Positions 15,001 through 25,768 of a stretch of 64,000 nucleotides of DNA are shown here, piece after piece (positions within the stretch are counted from its first letter, which is position 1; every line of letters begins with the position of its first letter). The notes beneath the pieces were generated by a model. It ran no database searches. It was not told where the DNA came from and saw nothing but the letters and a program-made list of their open reading frames with translations. The position numbers and the translations under genes are program-made. The stretch spans positions 27,762,361-27,826,360 of the forward strand of contig JAAONU010000003.1 in assembly GCA_012932295.1 (NCBI GenBank), in the 5' to 3' direction. Source of the stretch: Cyclina sinensis. Lineage: Eukaryota > Mollusca > Bivalvia > Venerida > Veneridae.

Positions 15001-18000
15001 TTAGTATTTCTTTTTGCTTGGACATACTGTACTTCAGGATATTTTGGTATTGGCATATTTTCACCATTTTAGCTGAAATTGTAGTGGGTTTTTTGGTGCG
15101 TGTAATTTTTGCCATTTTACAGCAGTAGTGAAAATAAGACTAATAATTTCATCACACATAACTGACATGTTTAAAGAATATCCAAGTGAGGTTACTCTTC
15201 TGTGGGAGAAGTAACTCTTTAGTGATTATACAACATAACAAATTGCGATTATGTGACTTTATTCCATGTGTATAATTAAAATCTAAAAACAATCTCACAG
15301 TTTTCTCATTGTGACAGTCAGGCAGGTATATGTAAAGGAATTCAGACTAGCGAATATCAACTACACGTATTTACTGGTAATTTGGCTAAGGTGACAGAAT
15401 GTCGCGTTTAGCATTTTTACAACAGTAAGTATAACACAAAAGCAATTACTCTTTCATGTGCGATATCAGGTATTTACAATCGATAGTCAGTGTATATATA
15501 AATAGGTATTGTTAACACTAGATAGCATATATACGGTGTTCAAGTTTGGTCATTAGTATAGGAGTATTAATGTTTGTACGGTGTTCAATTTGGGACATTG
15601 GTATATTTTTTGGTTGTTATATGTTCGCCACTTCGTAAGCTAGGCGAAATAGGCGAAAAGATAACCACAGCAAAAATATCCCAAAGTACGGTATGGCCTC
15701 AGCTGTTAATGAAGGTAAAAGAAACTGAAAATGTCAGGTACATCTCTGGAATCTGATGAAAGATATTTTACTGAACAACTTACACCACTACTTGTTACAC
15801 TTTTAATATTTTTGTTAGCCATTTTTAAAAAGCATGTGTATAACTGATGCATGACAAACAGTGAAATTAATAGTTTCGTTATGGTGGCAGTACAGATGTA
15901 TAACCATATTTATCTGTTTTTCAGGGATGAACATGATAAGATAGAGGAACAGAAAAGGTGGCTTGACTCGGAGATTGAGAAAATGGTGCAGCAGCGACAG
16001 GAAGTACAACAGCTGCAAGAGGTAGGTCAAGGTTGAAAACCTGGATTGGAAGCATCTGGTTTTGTTTCATTCTCTTTGGTTTATAAGTAAACTTTGTTCT
16101 GAAGTTGTAAATAAAAATCTGAAAATGGTTTCTCCCTGCAAACTGAATTGTCAAAGCAATGGAATTTCACAAGAGTTTTCAATTTTTTCTTGTAGACCAA
16201 ATATACAGTGGATCTTTGTCTATTTATATCAACAAGTTCAACAGGGTATAATATAAATAGGTATAAATTAGTAGTAAACAAACATTTCTGATTGGATAAT
16301 ATTTCAGGAGTTAAAAAAGAGGGAGGAGATGATAGCCAGAAAGGAAGCTCTGTTGTCAGAGAGAAGTGAATTAGAGATGAAGAAACTTAGATCTAGTCAA
16401 GTTGTAAACAAAGTATGTATGCTCTTCTTCTTGATGGATATGTTAAAGCTTCAGCATAGTGTTACATAAGTCTGCCTGTTCCCTGTCATTAAGCTGCCTG
16501 TTGTCATTGTCTATCTTCTTTGTGTGCAAAGTTTGACAGATTGCAATAGGGTATCCACCCTTAAAGGATTAAATACATTGCTTTATTTTGATGTTACTTT
16601 GTTATATTTTTCAAGGAATTAAAATTGTCTGATAAATCACTAGGGGCTAAGGAGAGCTCCTAGTGACAAGTAACATTTCTTCATTATTTTTTTTACAGAG
16701 TTTACTGTCGGTGTCCAGCAAGTTAGATATGGTTGAAAGAAAACTGGAAGAAAAGTCAAGAGAATTGGCCCAGACACCAGATCTTAGATCAGAACCACTG
16801 AAAGAAGATATTGAAAAGTTACAGCAAACTCGCGATAAACTTCAAAGGCAGCGGGCATTATTAGACGAAAAACTTCATGGTGGTAGTTTATTGTCAGGCT
16901 CTGAGGAAAGAAGGTATAGATATATTATTAGTTATATAGATTCTTGGCAGGGTATACGGCCTCATATAGCCTGGTCGAATTGATACAACCTGAGCCTCCA
17001 GGCAAGGAATTATATCAGTTCGAATGAGGCCATATACCCAGCCAAGAGTCTATATATAATGAATTTATAATACCGCAGATAATCTTTAAAACAAGAACTG
17101 GTCTATTTTATACATAGAATATTACTATTTTCTTTTATTTGTGTAATTCCCTAATATACCACCTGACCTCGTTCTTCCATCTTCTTCCTTGACATTTTCA
17201 GAATAAACCTAACATGCTTATGTTGACAAAAAAACTGTTCTTTGATTTTGATATATATAACAGAATCTTATCTATTTCACACAGAATTATGTTATATTTT
17301 GGATTTCTCTCCATTGTCTTGGATACTGGACAGACTCATGTCTAAGAGACTATAAATGCAAAGTTATTGTTGTTTAAATTTTGGAATCAAGAGAAAAAAT
17401 GGCTGCCATTTTGTTTTTGTGTAAACAAAACAATGAGAATGGGTAAATCAGAAATTGATAGTTTTGAGGCTCTTTAGGGGAAAAAAATCCTCACAATATA
17501 TATGGGTTTTTTCTCACAGTATATACGGCATTTGTATACAGATGGTCTTAACCAGTCAGATAACATTTATCTGCAGTATAATAAGTTCTTCTGTAAGTGT
17601 CATATTTCAATTTAAGTAGGAATGGGAACAAATATTTAATTGGTATTTGATTATTCAGTTTTGCATTTTCAGTTTTCCCAATCAAATATTTAGTGGATTT
17701 GCAAAATTCAGGCATTCAGTACCATCTCTAATATTAAAGGTTACCTTCTCATCCTGATGTGCATGTGTAGAAGTTAAAAATGAGAAAGCAACCAGAGAAG
17801 AGAAAAAAACGTGATTGCTTTTAATATAAATCACTTCAAAGAAGTGAGACTGGATGATTTTTAGAATTGATTAAAACAGTTTAACTTATATAGAAGAGAG
17901 TCTTTTTTATTCCATCAGACTTTATCTGAGTTATCAGTATGTATTCTTCAGATTGATAGAGTTAGATGAGGGGATAGAAGCATTAGATGCAGCCATTGAG

Positions 18001-21000
18001 TACAGGTCAGACACAATACATAGTAAAGAATTAGAGGTCCGTCATTCACAGATGCTAGCTCAGGTAAAGTATTCTTGTGTTTGTGCATTTGTGATCTAAA
18101 TCATAAGTTTCGACTACATCCTGTTTGTTGCATAACATTTTGTTTAGAGTAAAAAAATAGTTGTTAAAAAAAGCATGGTTTCATGATGTCCCAGTCCATT
18201 TACTTAACTGTAAATATGTCATATTTGTGGTGTCTGAAATGAAATTTTGTTACTCATAAAGTATATTTTTATAACAGTTATTTAGACCTAAGTTGTGTAT
18301 ACCTAAATAAATCTAGTGAAGAGGGTCATATATCTGAAGGAATTGTTATAAAACCAAGTTTATATTCTTTTGATTGTTAGAAAAAAATGAGATCTTGTTA
18401 TATTTTTTTGTTCATAAACTCTCTTTAAATGTGTTCAAACCTTGTTGTATAATCTAAACTTACTATAACTTATTACAGAGTGAAGATAACTTTGTGAATA
18501 GACTAAATTCCCTTTCTGCACAAGATCTTAAAACACTACTGGGCAAATACTTCGAAAAAGTTGTCAATCTGAGAGAACAAGAGAGGAAATACAGCCTGCA
18601 CTCAAGTGAGATGGAGGTAGGACAGTTGACTGCTTCTTACCCTTACAATAGTTTATTTGCTCTCAGCTAATATGATAATGGTGTTGAATACAGTCTTGTT
18701 CTAACATATATACCTACATGTATGTTACAGAAATGCTTGCAAACTTTTTACCATGTTACTGCTGCATTTTAATACTCGGTGAGACGTGTATGTCCTTCCT
18801 CAAGCAACACCTTGATAAGAATGATTGATGAATGATTGCCTGTACGGTTACATGTAAAGGAGTAGTGTGTAATTCTGGAGGTGAAGTTTGTTGTGTTGGG
18901 TTTATTACCTGATGTACTGTCGCAGTTAATTCATCTAAAATTCCATAGTGATAATTGTAACCAGCAAAGGTCCAGTTCTAAATCCTGTTCCGTGTTAGAA
19001 ACAACCTTATGTAGTTTCTCGTGTCAAGAATCAGGTTGATAAAAGTGGCTCCTGTGGTAATAGTGTCATAGCAATATACATGTAAATTCTGTATGTTTTG
19101 CCAAATTAATTTTCTTTTTAATAAAATATACCTCTAAATATTGTCATACAGGTAAAGATAGATGAGCAGGAGAGATTGATACGCGAGTTGGAAGGTACAT
19201 TACAGAGATCAGCGATGGAGATAGACCGTCGCTTGATGGCCCAGCAGAAGGAATATGAACAGAAGATTCAGCTGTTGATGCATCAACTGATGGAGAGTGG
19301 AGGAAATGGCAGTAGCTTAAACAACATGATCAATGGACATGATCCTCTCATAGAACACAGGTAAATGTTTCTGAAGTGCAATAGGTACTGAGAGAAATAG
19401 CCAGAACATGGTCTGATAGGTTTGGTTCAAAGGAGGTATATATTGAAAAATGTTAGAAACAAAAACGAAAATTTCACAATTTATAGTTAGTTTTGTAGTT
19501 CTAATGCTCAGTATTGTTTCTGAACCAAAATCTTTTATATAAAGGGAGGTTCAATAGAACTATTTATAAACTAATAAAGATTTATGTATTGAAGTTGATT
19601 TTTTATCCAGTCTGTATCTTTGACATTCATCACCTGTATGACATTGAAATATTATTTTATATTTCTTTTTCTGAAGAAAAAGTAAGTATTTTTAAATATT
19701 ATTGCACCTTTTATATTTCAGGGTATCACAATTAGAGAAGGACCTTTATTATTATAAAAAGACCAGTAGAGAACTGAAGAAAAGGTTACGTGAATATGTC
19801 TCCAGTGGAACCATTCCTGCTCAAGGTATTCCTTCATGGTGTCCTATGTTTTAACAGTTCAGATCATGACACAAAATATATTTCCACTGAGATTATTATT
19901 GGATGTGTTTCACTAAAAGGTGATAGCAGATATTGGAATAAATTGAAAAGTCTACTCTTGAACACACAGAATACAAGCATATTCAGTCTGTCTAGTTCAT
20001 AATTTTTTAGCATTTTTGTTTTGAAGCACAAATCTCTTTCATCAGGATTTACAACTACAGTTTCTTTCAGACATTGGTTTTAGTACTGCGCAAGTTATCA
20101 GTCAGGTACCTGATACTTTTAGGAAGTGAGATTAACTTTTATGTTCTTTACTTGCTAGAAATGGATTTGAGAGCTTCTGTACAAAGTAATATAGGCGATG
20201 TAGGTGAAAGCCAGAATAATCACCATGGAAACAGTCACTCACAAAACAGAGAGTCACACTCAGCGAGGTATGTCAACAGTTGTTCTCTTAAACTACATTG
20301 TAACAGCAGACACTCACCAGAGTATCTGTGATTTTATACAGCAGCTAAAGTCTACATTTGAACTGATGTGAATTAAGCAGAGTGTTCTACCATCTCACTG
20401 GAATGGTATTGAAATTGGATTATCATTTTCTCTTGGTGTCTTGATATACAAATGTATTTTGTAGTGCAAAATGCTTGATCTGATTTCAAACCACAAATTT
20501 TCGTAAAAATGTAATGAAACAAAAGTAATTGAATTGATTCACTGTTATGTATAATTCATACCTAGGTCTCGAGAGCACCGTACATCAGTGGATCGGTTAC
20601 GTGATGATGGCACTAGACCAGACAGATCAAAGGAAGACGGAACACGGCCCAGCTCTGGAAAACCTGGGCATCATCTGTCTTCCAATGTAACACCAGTAAA
20701 AATATCACGTAAAGATCTTCGTCTGATGTCAGAAGAAGAAATCAAAATGAGGAGATCCAATTTAAAAGATAGTCAAGCTGAACACCAGTCACTTCAGGGT
20801 ATATATGTTGTTCTTCTTGGTTATTTCTCATCAATGTATTTTGTTATATTCTGTATCTTGTTGATTATCACCAGGTTATCAAAACGCAAACATTTAATAT
20901 GAAGTTTTATTTAATCTCTATTCAGCTGTCATATTTCTTAGTAGGAATATTATTTGTGTCTGTGATAAATTGTTTCACATTTACAGTGTAAATAAAAAGT

Positions 21001-21107
21001 TTTGCTTCATACAGAAGGTATATGTAGAAATTGTTGTCCTGCCGTGTAACTGTGATTTTTTACTTTCAGATTCATTGGACCCAGGTGGGAAGAATCCATG
21101 GGGTTGA
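98..21107 (+). CDS. KIF27: Kinesin-like protein KIF27/KIF7 (Costal-2 family), C-terminal 25 exons
   Basis: Exons: 98-225, 634-769, 3011-3094, 3438-3524, 4099-4218, 5089-5133, 7247-7369, 7813-8015, 9938-10038, 10630-10780, 11185-11281, 11767-11870, 12392-12499, 12903-13002, 13846-13997, 15925-16021, 16308-16412, 16699-16913, 17952-18063, 18479-18616, 19152-19360, 19722-19825, 20159-20267, 20566-20798, 21070-21107. All junctions are GT-AG, all phases agree, and together they give 1032 residues and a TGA stop. The motor domain lies upstream of the window. Nearly the whole chain is heptad-like coiled coil. Family marks are a Ser/Arg block then an acidic segment (FRARSQ..., about residues 263-290), KEQLIRELVKTGKDAE, ELKKREEMIARKEALLSE, LEKDLYYYKKTSRELKK, and a tail VTPVKISRKDLR (about 984). 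These match vertebrate KIF27 more closely than KIF7. The family works at cilia and in Hedgehog signalling. The 45 nt exon 5089-5133 is the least certain. Introns hold the repeats listed separately; elsewhere I see only AT-rich sequence. Confidence 0.93.
10301..10440 (+). repeat. Hairpin-started dispersed repeat fragment in KIF27 intron
   Basis: A perfect-looking stem, AATGTCTCCC pairing with GGGAGACATT around a CACTCCTAGTGGGA loop (10301-10334), is followed by GGCTGTCTGGATGATGGGTGG. This is the same order of hairpin then CTGTC/GGATG-rich tract seen in the complete hairpin elements of this window. No right end was recognised, so this is a truncated copy or a different family. Confidence 0.45.
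10492..10628 (+). repeat. Intronic duplication, copy 1 (carries the active splice acceptor)
   Basis: This 137 bp segment matches 11370-11508 with only scattered differences, beginning TATTTCTAGCTGAATG and ending ATCATTTTCTGCA. Copy 1 abuts exon 10630-10780 and supplies its TTTCTGCAG acceptor. Confidence 0.85.
11370..11508 (+). repeat. Intronic duplication, copy 2 (acceptor lost)
   Basis: This is the second copy of the segment at 10492-10628, placed in the next-but-one intron. Its end reads TTTCTGCAT, so the AG of the acceptor is missing and no exon follows. The true exon starts 259 nt downstream at 11767. Confidence 0.85.
11965..12391 (+). repeat. About 25 bp minisatellite running into a KIF27 splice acceptor
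   Basis: Degenerate units of the type GCATACATGCAGGCTGTTGT followed by TATATT repeat across this span, with variants CATGTAG, CATGTGG and GCAGACATG. The last unit, GTTATATTGCAG, is itself the acceptor of exon 12392-12499. The open frames seen here simply translate the repeat. Confidence 0.85.
12688..12765 (+). repeat. tRNA-like SINE head, degenerate
   Basis: TCTATGGTCAAGTGGTTACA resembles the A box of tRNA-derived SINEs, followed by CAGTCACTGACCTCAAAT, a string typical of bivalve SINE heads. A B box is not clear, so this is a decayed or truncated copy in a KIF27 intron. Confidence 0.45.
14113..14785 (+). mobile_element. HINE/pearl-like element A in KIF27 intron
   Basis: The terminal inverted repeat is ATACCCCCGCT (14114-14124) against AGCGGGGGTAT (14741-14751). 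The left end also folds on itself (CCCCCGCTTC with AAGTGGGGGG). A GTCC microsatellite follows (about 14170-14195), then two copies of a 168 bp unit starting at 14211 and 14379. After the right repeat comes the palindrome GTGAGCATTAGCTCAC and a terminal CTTGTT (14780-14785). The plan matches the other hairpin elements in this window. Assignment to Helentron-type elements is inferred from structure. Confidence 0.7.
14514..14657 (+). pseudogene. Endonuclease-like coding fragment inside element A
   Basis: One frame reads PTHRKGGSLDRVFV, then about 16 residues, then HYSDHFHIHLAV, and stops at 14655-14657. TH-x-x-G-G-S-LD-x-V followed by SDH is the end of the AP-type endonuclease fold (EEP family) used by LINEs and by Helentrons. 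There is no start and no upstream part of the domain. It lies between the tandem units and the right end of element A. Confidence 0.55.
14865..14945 (+). repeat. tRNA-like SINE head, degenerate
   Basis: CCTCCATGGGCAGGTGGTTA followed by AACTCTCAGACC resembles a SINE A-box region, and GGTCACTGGTTCATGGTC sits at the distance expected for a B box (GGTTC core). It has decayed; I do not call it a functional tRNA. Confidence 0.45.
16933..17058. repeat. Imperfect palindrome (MITE-like) next to a KIF27 donor
   Basis: TATATAGATTCTTGGCAGGG with TATACGGCCTCAT on the left pairs with the right arm, which read in reverse gives TATATAGACTCTTGGCTGGG and TATATGGCCTCAT. Pairing resumes further in (GTCGAATTGATA). 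The palindrome starts about 20 nt after the donor of exon 16699-16913 and has no coding content. Confidence 0.65.
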
Positions 21108-23165
21108 GCACAGTATTATACACTATTGTAGACTTATCAGGGTGTGATATTTATTCTATTTATAGAGTTTGTGTCCTGTAACAACAGATTTTTATCATAG
21201 AGGCTAGTCCTTATTGATCTGAGAAAGACATTCCAATGTTAACAGTGCTGGCTATTCATAAAAAAGTTCCAAGCAGTCAACATTTTGTCTCAGTGCATGG
21301 ATTCACATAGGAAACTGTGTGGTTATAAACTAGTGTTAGTGTTTCACAATGCCTTATACAAACTACAGACCATTGAGGCACATGTATACTGAGAACTACA
21401 CATTATAACAAGTTCACAGACTTGGAACCAGCAAAGAAGAAATATGAATATGAAAGTTTTAAATTTTTTTAGAAATTGAGACATGTCTAAACAGAGAAGT
21501 ATTGTTAAACTGAAAATGTACGCTCTAAGAAAAACATGTTATACCAAATAGAGTTGCATGGGACATAAAATGAACAAGAATATTACATGTACTTCGCTTT
21601 TGATAGAGTAAAATAAAAAAGTTTAAAACTAACTGAGAGACATCAAAAGAATGTTCACTGCCTGCTGGAAGATGAAGCCTACAGCAAGTTTATACCTCAC
21701 CAGTGACCAAAGATTGCCATACTCTGTAACACTGTATACTGCTGAAGTCTATTACCATTTATCTGAAATCCTGATTTATCATACACAGTTATATACATGT
21801 ATGTTGTGTATTTTATTTGTTGTCATCAGTGATAATACTGAGGCCTATATTGATACATATCACTTTTTTCTGTAGACAATTATGGTTTTTGTTTTCATGA
21901 GGCAGCTTTGATTATACAATGTACATGTATTTGTCTCAATATTTCTTACTCCATGTTTCTTGACATTCCATTGAGTGATAGGGATTTAACTGCCATGGTT
22001 AAAAGCTTGTGCCCATATTTAGATAAATGGGCAATATAAAACTGTGGAATGGGTAGACAAATATTAACACAATTCAAGATTCTTCAGCATAATTGTGTAT
22101 GTAATAAAGAAGTATGTTTACATTTTCCATGATCTCTATGTGTCTGTAACTTAACCCTTTACTCCATATATACGCATTTTTACGCATGTGCGACCAGTGT
22201 AGATCCAGATCAGCCGGCACGGATGTGCCGACTGATCTGGATCTGCACTGTTTGCCTAAGCCATAAAGGTGTATATATGGAGGAAAGGGTTAAACATAGC
22301 AGTTATTTCATATATCTCTTGTCATTCGTTGTTAATGGTTCAAATTGGTGTTATAGTATGACAGATTTTGTTTGTTCTCTTTATCACAATGTGATAGGTG
22401 GAAAAATATATACACTTCTAACCTTGATCAGGAGTGTTATCAAGTAGTACATTTATGTACCAAAAAATGTTTCCTGTATTTGAATGATGAACTTAATTTA
22501 AACAGGACATTAAATGATTGTGTCACTTATAACTTCTGTAGAGCCTTAACAAGTTCTGATGTTGAACTGCTATAGGGAGTGGGGTTTAGTTTTAGTGAAC
22601 ACCAAGGTGACATTGGTCTTTTATCATAACTATGTCTGTCTCAGATTTTTGAATCTCGGAGAACATTTGAAAAAAGCCGTCCTGTATTTTCTGTGATAAG
22701 TATTTTATTTGAATCACAAGTCTGTTCATGAAGATGCTGTAAAATATGAATGTAATACACACTGTGACACTGTGATCATAATTTTCTCCACAAGATACTT
22801 AAAAATTCATCTTGGGGTATTGCCAGAGTTAGTAACTGCCTTAGAAGTTGTGTTTTAAGATTTTACTTTTTAACTACTAGCCATGTAACTTGTTAATACT
22901 GTGGAAACTCAAGTCTGTCTTAAACACTTACATAATAGTGCTGCCCATTTACCATTATGTGTTCATTAAACTTGTTTTGTAAATTTATAAGTTGAAGTAA
23001 GTTTTATAATGTTAGTAATACCGAAAGTTATTTTAGGACAGGTTATATTGTGAAAAGGTTTAATTTGCAAGCAAGGGAGCTAAATGATCTGAAAAACAAG
23101 GGTATTTTTATAAACCAGTGTCTGAGAAATGTTTTTATGTATCATATTGTTAAATTGTCAATAAA
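21108..23165 (+). other. Probable KIF27 3' UTR
   Basis: No coding signal follows the TGA at 21105-21107. AATAAA hexamers lie at 22103-22108 and 23160-23165 and could end the transcript. The stretch contains a palindromic TTAA-flanked element (22151-22293). Small open frames here show no family resemblance and no splice signals. The extent of the UTR is inferred from hexamers only. Confidence 0.5.
22151..22293. mobile_element. piggyBac-like MITE, TTAA-flanked palindrome
   Basis: The element 22155-22289 is bracketed by TTAA at 22151-22154 and 22290-22293. Its ends are inverted repeats: CCCTTTACTCCATATATAC on the left against CCCTTTCCTCCATATATAC read from the right. A second inverted pair lies further in, around GATCCAGATCAGCCGGCAC and GTGCCGACTGATCTGGATC. 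The whole 135 bp can fold into one long hairpin. TTAA duplication with a CCCTTT start is the piggyBac superfamily signature. There is no coding capacity. Confidence 0.75.
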
Positions 23166-23426
23166 ATGTAACGAGCCTGGAGCTGTGTAACTGTATATTA
23201 GAATACTTTACCTGGCTCCTTGAGAACTTTAGTTAAATTAAGCAGAATTTCCATTTAGCATATTGTTATGGTTTTGTGGTTTTTCAATGAAGTTTTTCTT
23301 CTGTTTCTGAAGCCGTTATCATGACACCAAAAACCAGATTTTCTTATTAATATATGTATTTAGTATCCCGTTTTGGCTTTGTAATACCACTTAAAATCTT
23401 TCCCCAACCATTTTCATTATTTGTAG

Positions 23427-23458
23427 GTGATCAGCAGGATGAACAAGAGTTGAAGTAA
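23427..23458 (+). CDS. KIF27: Possible alternative last exon of KIF27
   Basis: A TTTGTAG acceptor at 23420-23426 precedes a frame that joins in phase to the donor at 20798. It would add GDQQDEQELK and a TAA (23456-23458) in place of the DSLDPGGKNPWG tail of exon 21070-21107. An AATAAA lies 186 nt downstream (23644-23649). A complete last-exon structure in the right phase is suggestive, but ten codons could fit by chance and no transcript evidence is available. Confidence 0.4.
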
Positions 23459-23643
23459 TTAAAACTGGCCTTGCAAGGGACGCTGCGTATGTTCTGTGAT
23501 GGGTCTAGTTTCTGCAGTGTTGCTTTAGGCTGTTATGTATAGCAGTAGTTTGTAGCACAATTGACTACCACATTTTATTGTTGAATATTGAACTATGACT
23601 GACACTATGGTCAAGTTAGTGATGTTTTTGCAGTCACTTGCTA

Positions 23644-23649
23644 AATAAA
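23644..23649 (+). promoter_or_regulatory. Polyadenylation signal AATAAA
   Basis: A canonical AATAAA is followed by a T-rich stretch and then a TGTTTGTCTG run, as in a cleavage and downstream GU-rich region. It would serve the alternative last exon ending at 23458, or a long form of the KIF27 UTR. Confidence 0.5.
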
Positions 23650-23795
23650 GATTTATTTATTAGTCCCATTTTTTGTTTTCATTGTTTGTCTGATAAGGTC
23701 TTTCCATATATGCTTTCATTGCACATGTGCTTTATAGTTCTGCTCAGCTACATTGCCTGAAACCAATGCAATGTTTAGGAAGTTTCCTTTTAGAA

Positions 23796-23995
23796 TTAAC
23801 CCTTACTCTGCTGGAGGCAACTGACTTTGACTTTGCGGCTAGTGCAGACCCAAGACCAGCCAACTGATCACGGTCTGCATTATTTGCCATTCAGCCAGTA
23901 AATCTTCAATAAGCACCCCCATAAACAATTAATGGATTTGTCCAAATTGAAAGATGGACAAGTCCATTTCAGATATTAAGAATGGTAAGGTTTAA
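23796..23995. mobile_element. TTAA-flanked MITE-like element, diverged
   Basis: TTAA at 23796-23799 and 23992-23995 bracket about 192 bp. The left end reads CCCTTACTCTG; the right end in reverse reads ACCTTACCATT, so the inverted ends are imperfect. It resembles 22151-22293 in its flanks and CCCTT start, but the interior is different. It lies between the KIF27 end and element B. Confidence 0.5.
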
Positions 23996-24146
23996 TTCAA
24001 ATCTGTATCAGATCATCATATCCATTTAAGTAATCATCAGTAAAATTACTGGATCTACAAGAACTGCATGGTTAATATAAACACAACACCTTTCTTCAAT
24101 GTCATCATATTTTTCCACTAACTCGTAGGGTCAAAGAAACAATTAT

Positions 24147-25632
24147 AAACAAGAGATGTTTGTAAAGCATGTATGCCCCCTAGCACCTTATTGCTAGAGG
24201 CTGCCATATAAGTATAGCAAGGTAGAAGAAGGACAGGGACTTGTGTCAGAACTTTAAAGGGAGGATGACAGCGGCTTCTGGTATCAAAAGCTATTGGCCA
24301 TGGCAAGCAGATGAATGAGAGTGTAGATTATGTCAATGACACTTTGGTTGTAAAATATATGTATGTTCAATTACTGGAGAACATGAAAGAGTACAGAAAC
24401 TGCATAGGTAGGTAGTAATGTGTGTGTGTGTGTGGGGGGGCATGCCCAAGGCCCCATGGTTCTCTAGTTACTAACTAGAATCTGTTTTCCTCTATGGTGT
24501 AGGGCCACCATGACCTTGGCCTTTAACCTAGTGACTTCAAAGACAACAGGCGTCATCTCTTGAACAGGCCAACCTGCATAGGAAATCTAAGGAGCCAATG
24601 CCTAAGGGTTCTCTAGTTATTGATTGGAAACCATTTATCTGTTAATGATCATTCTGACCTTGAACTGTGACCAAGTGACCCTAAAAGCAATATAAGTCAT
24701 CTACGGGTGATTATCAACCAACACTGCAAGTTTAAGGACCGTAGGGTCAAGCAGTCTCTAGTTATTCATCAGAAACCGTTTTTAAATTAATGATCAATAT
24801 GACCTTGACCTTTGATCTACTGATCCTAAAAACTAATGGGGTGATGTACTGACCATGACCAGCCTGCCTATGAAGTTTTAAGAAGCCTGGGCCCAGGAAT
24901 TCTATAGTTACTGATCAGATGATCAGAGACCGTTTTGATTTTCAAGGTCACTGTGATCTTGGCATTTGACCTAGTGACCTAAAAATCAATAGAGGTCATC
25001 TACTGGCCATGACCAACCTACATACCAAATTTGAGGAACCTGGGCCCATGGATTCTCTAGATATTTATCGGAAAAGGTTTTGCTTTTCAAGGTCACTGTG
25101 ACCTTTGACCTAATGACCCCAAAACTGTAAGGGTCATGTTTTGGCCATTTCCAACCTGTCTATAAAGATTTGGTGAGATTGGGCCCAAGCGTTCTAAAGT
25201 TATTGATCGGAAACCGTTTAGATTTTCGAGGTCATTGTGAGCTTGGCCTTTGATTTAATGACCCTAAAATCTATAGGGGTGATCTACTGGCCATGAAGTT
25301 TTGGGGAGCCTGGGCACAAGCGTTCTGTAGTTATTGATCGGAAACCATTTTGCTTTACAATGTCACTGTGACCTTTGCCTTTGACCTGGTGACCTGAAAA
25401 AGTCATAAGTCTGAGGAACCTTAGCCCAAATATTTCTATTGTTATTGATCGAAAACCGTTTTACTTTTCAAGGTCACTGTGACCTTGACTTTTGGCCTGA
25501 TGACCTGAAAAATTATTGAGAATCCACTGGTCATGACCAACTTACGTACCAAGTTTGAGGAAGGTAGGTTGTGTTTACCGACCGACATTTTGCAAAACAA
25601 TATGCCCCCTCATCTTCGATGGGGGCATAATT
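24147..25632 (-). mobile_element. HINE/pearl-like element B, reverse orientation
   Basis: The left-end hairpin TATGCCCCC...GGGGGCATA is at 25603-25632. The matching inverted end TATGCCCCC is at about 24172-24180, preceded by AAACAAGAG (24147-24155), which on the minus strand is the CTCTTGTTT terminus. The core is diverged tandem units of about 110-150 bp, each with a GGAAACCGTTTT...AAGGTCACTGTGACCTT-type block (near 24627, 24770, 24923, 25070, 25208, 25340 and 25450). A short ACCGACCGAC tract lies next to the hairpin. It fills most of the gap between KIF27 and gene 2 and has no coding capacity. Confidence 0.7.
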
Positions 25633-25634
25633 AT

Positions 25635-25640
25635 TTTATT
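25635..25640 (-). promoter_or_regulatory. Polyadenylation signal AATAAA for gene 2
   Basis: TTTATT on the plus strand is AATAAA on the minus strand, about 130 nt past the TGA of gene 2 and just outside the hairpin of element B. Its position suits a short 3' UTR. Confidence 0.55.
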
Positions 25641-25768
25641 GATTGTGACAACTTCTACTTATTATAATGTGATATTAATACATATTCATTCGTTTAAATC
25701 TCTGAGCATTTTCATAATTATACATAGGACAAATACGTAGCCAAGATGTACTAAAAGGTTATGCATTG

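Noticed and set aside
15574..16281. Several 60-77 codon frames on both strands
   Set aside because: They overlap or flank the true exon 15925-16021 in other frames or lie in introns without splice support.
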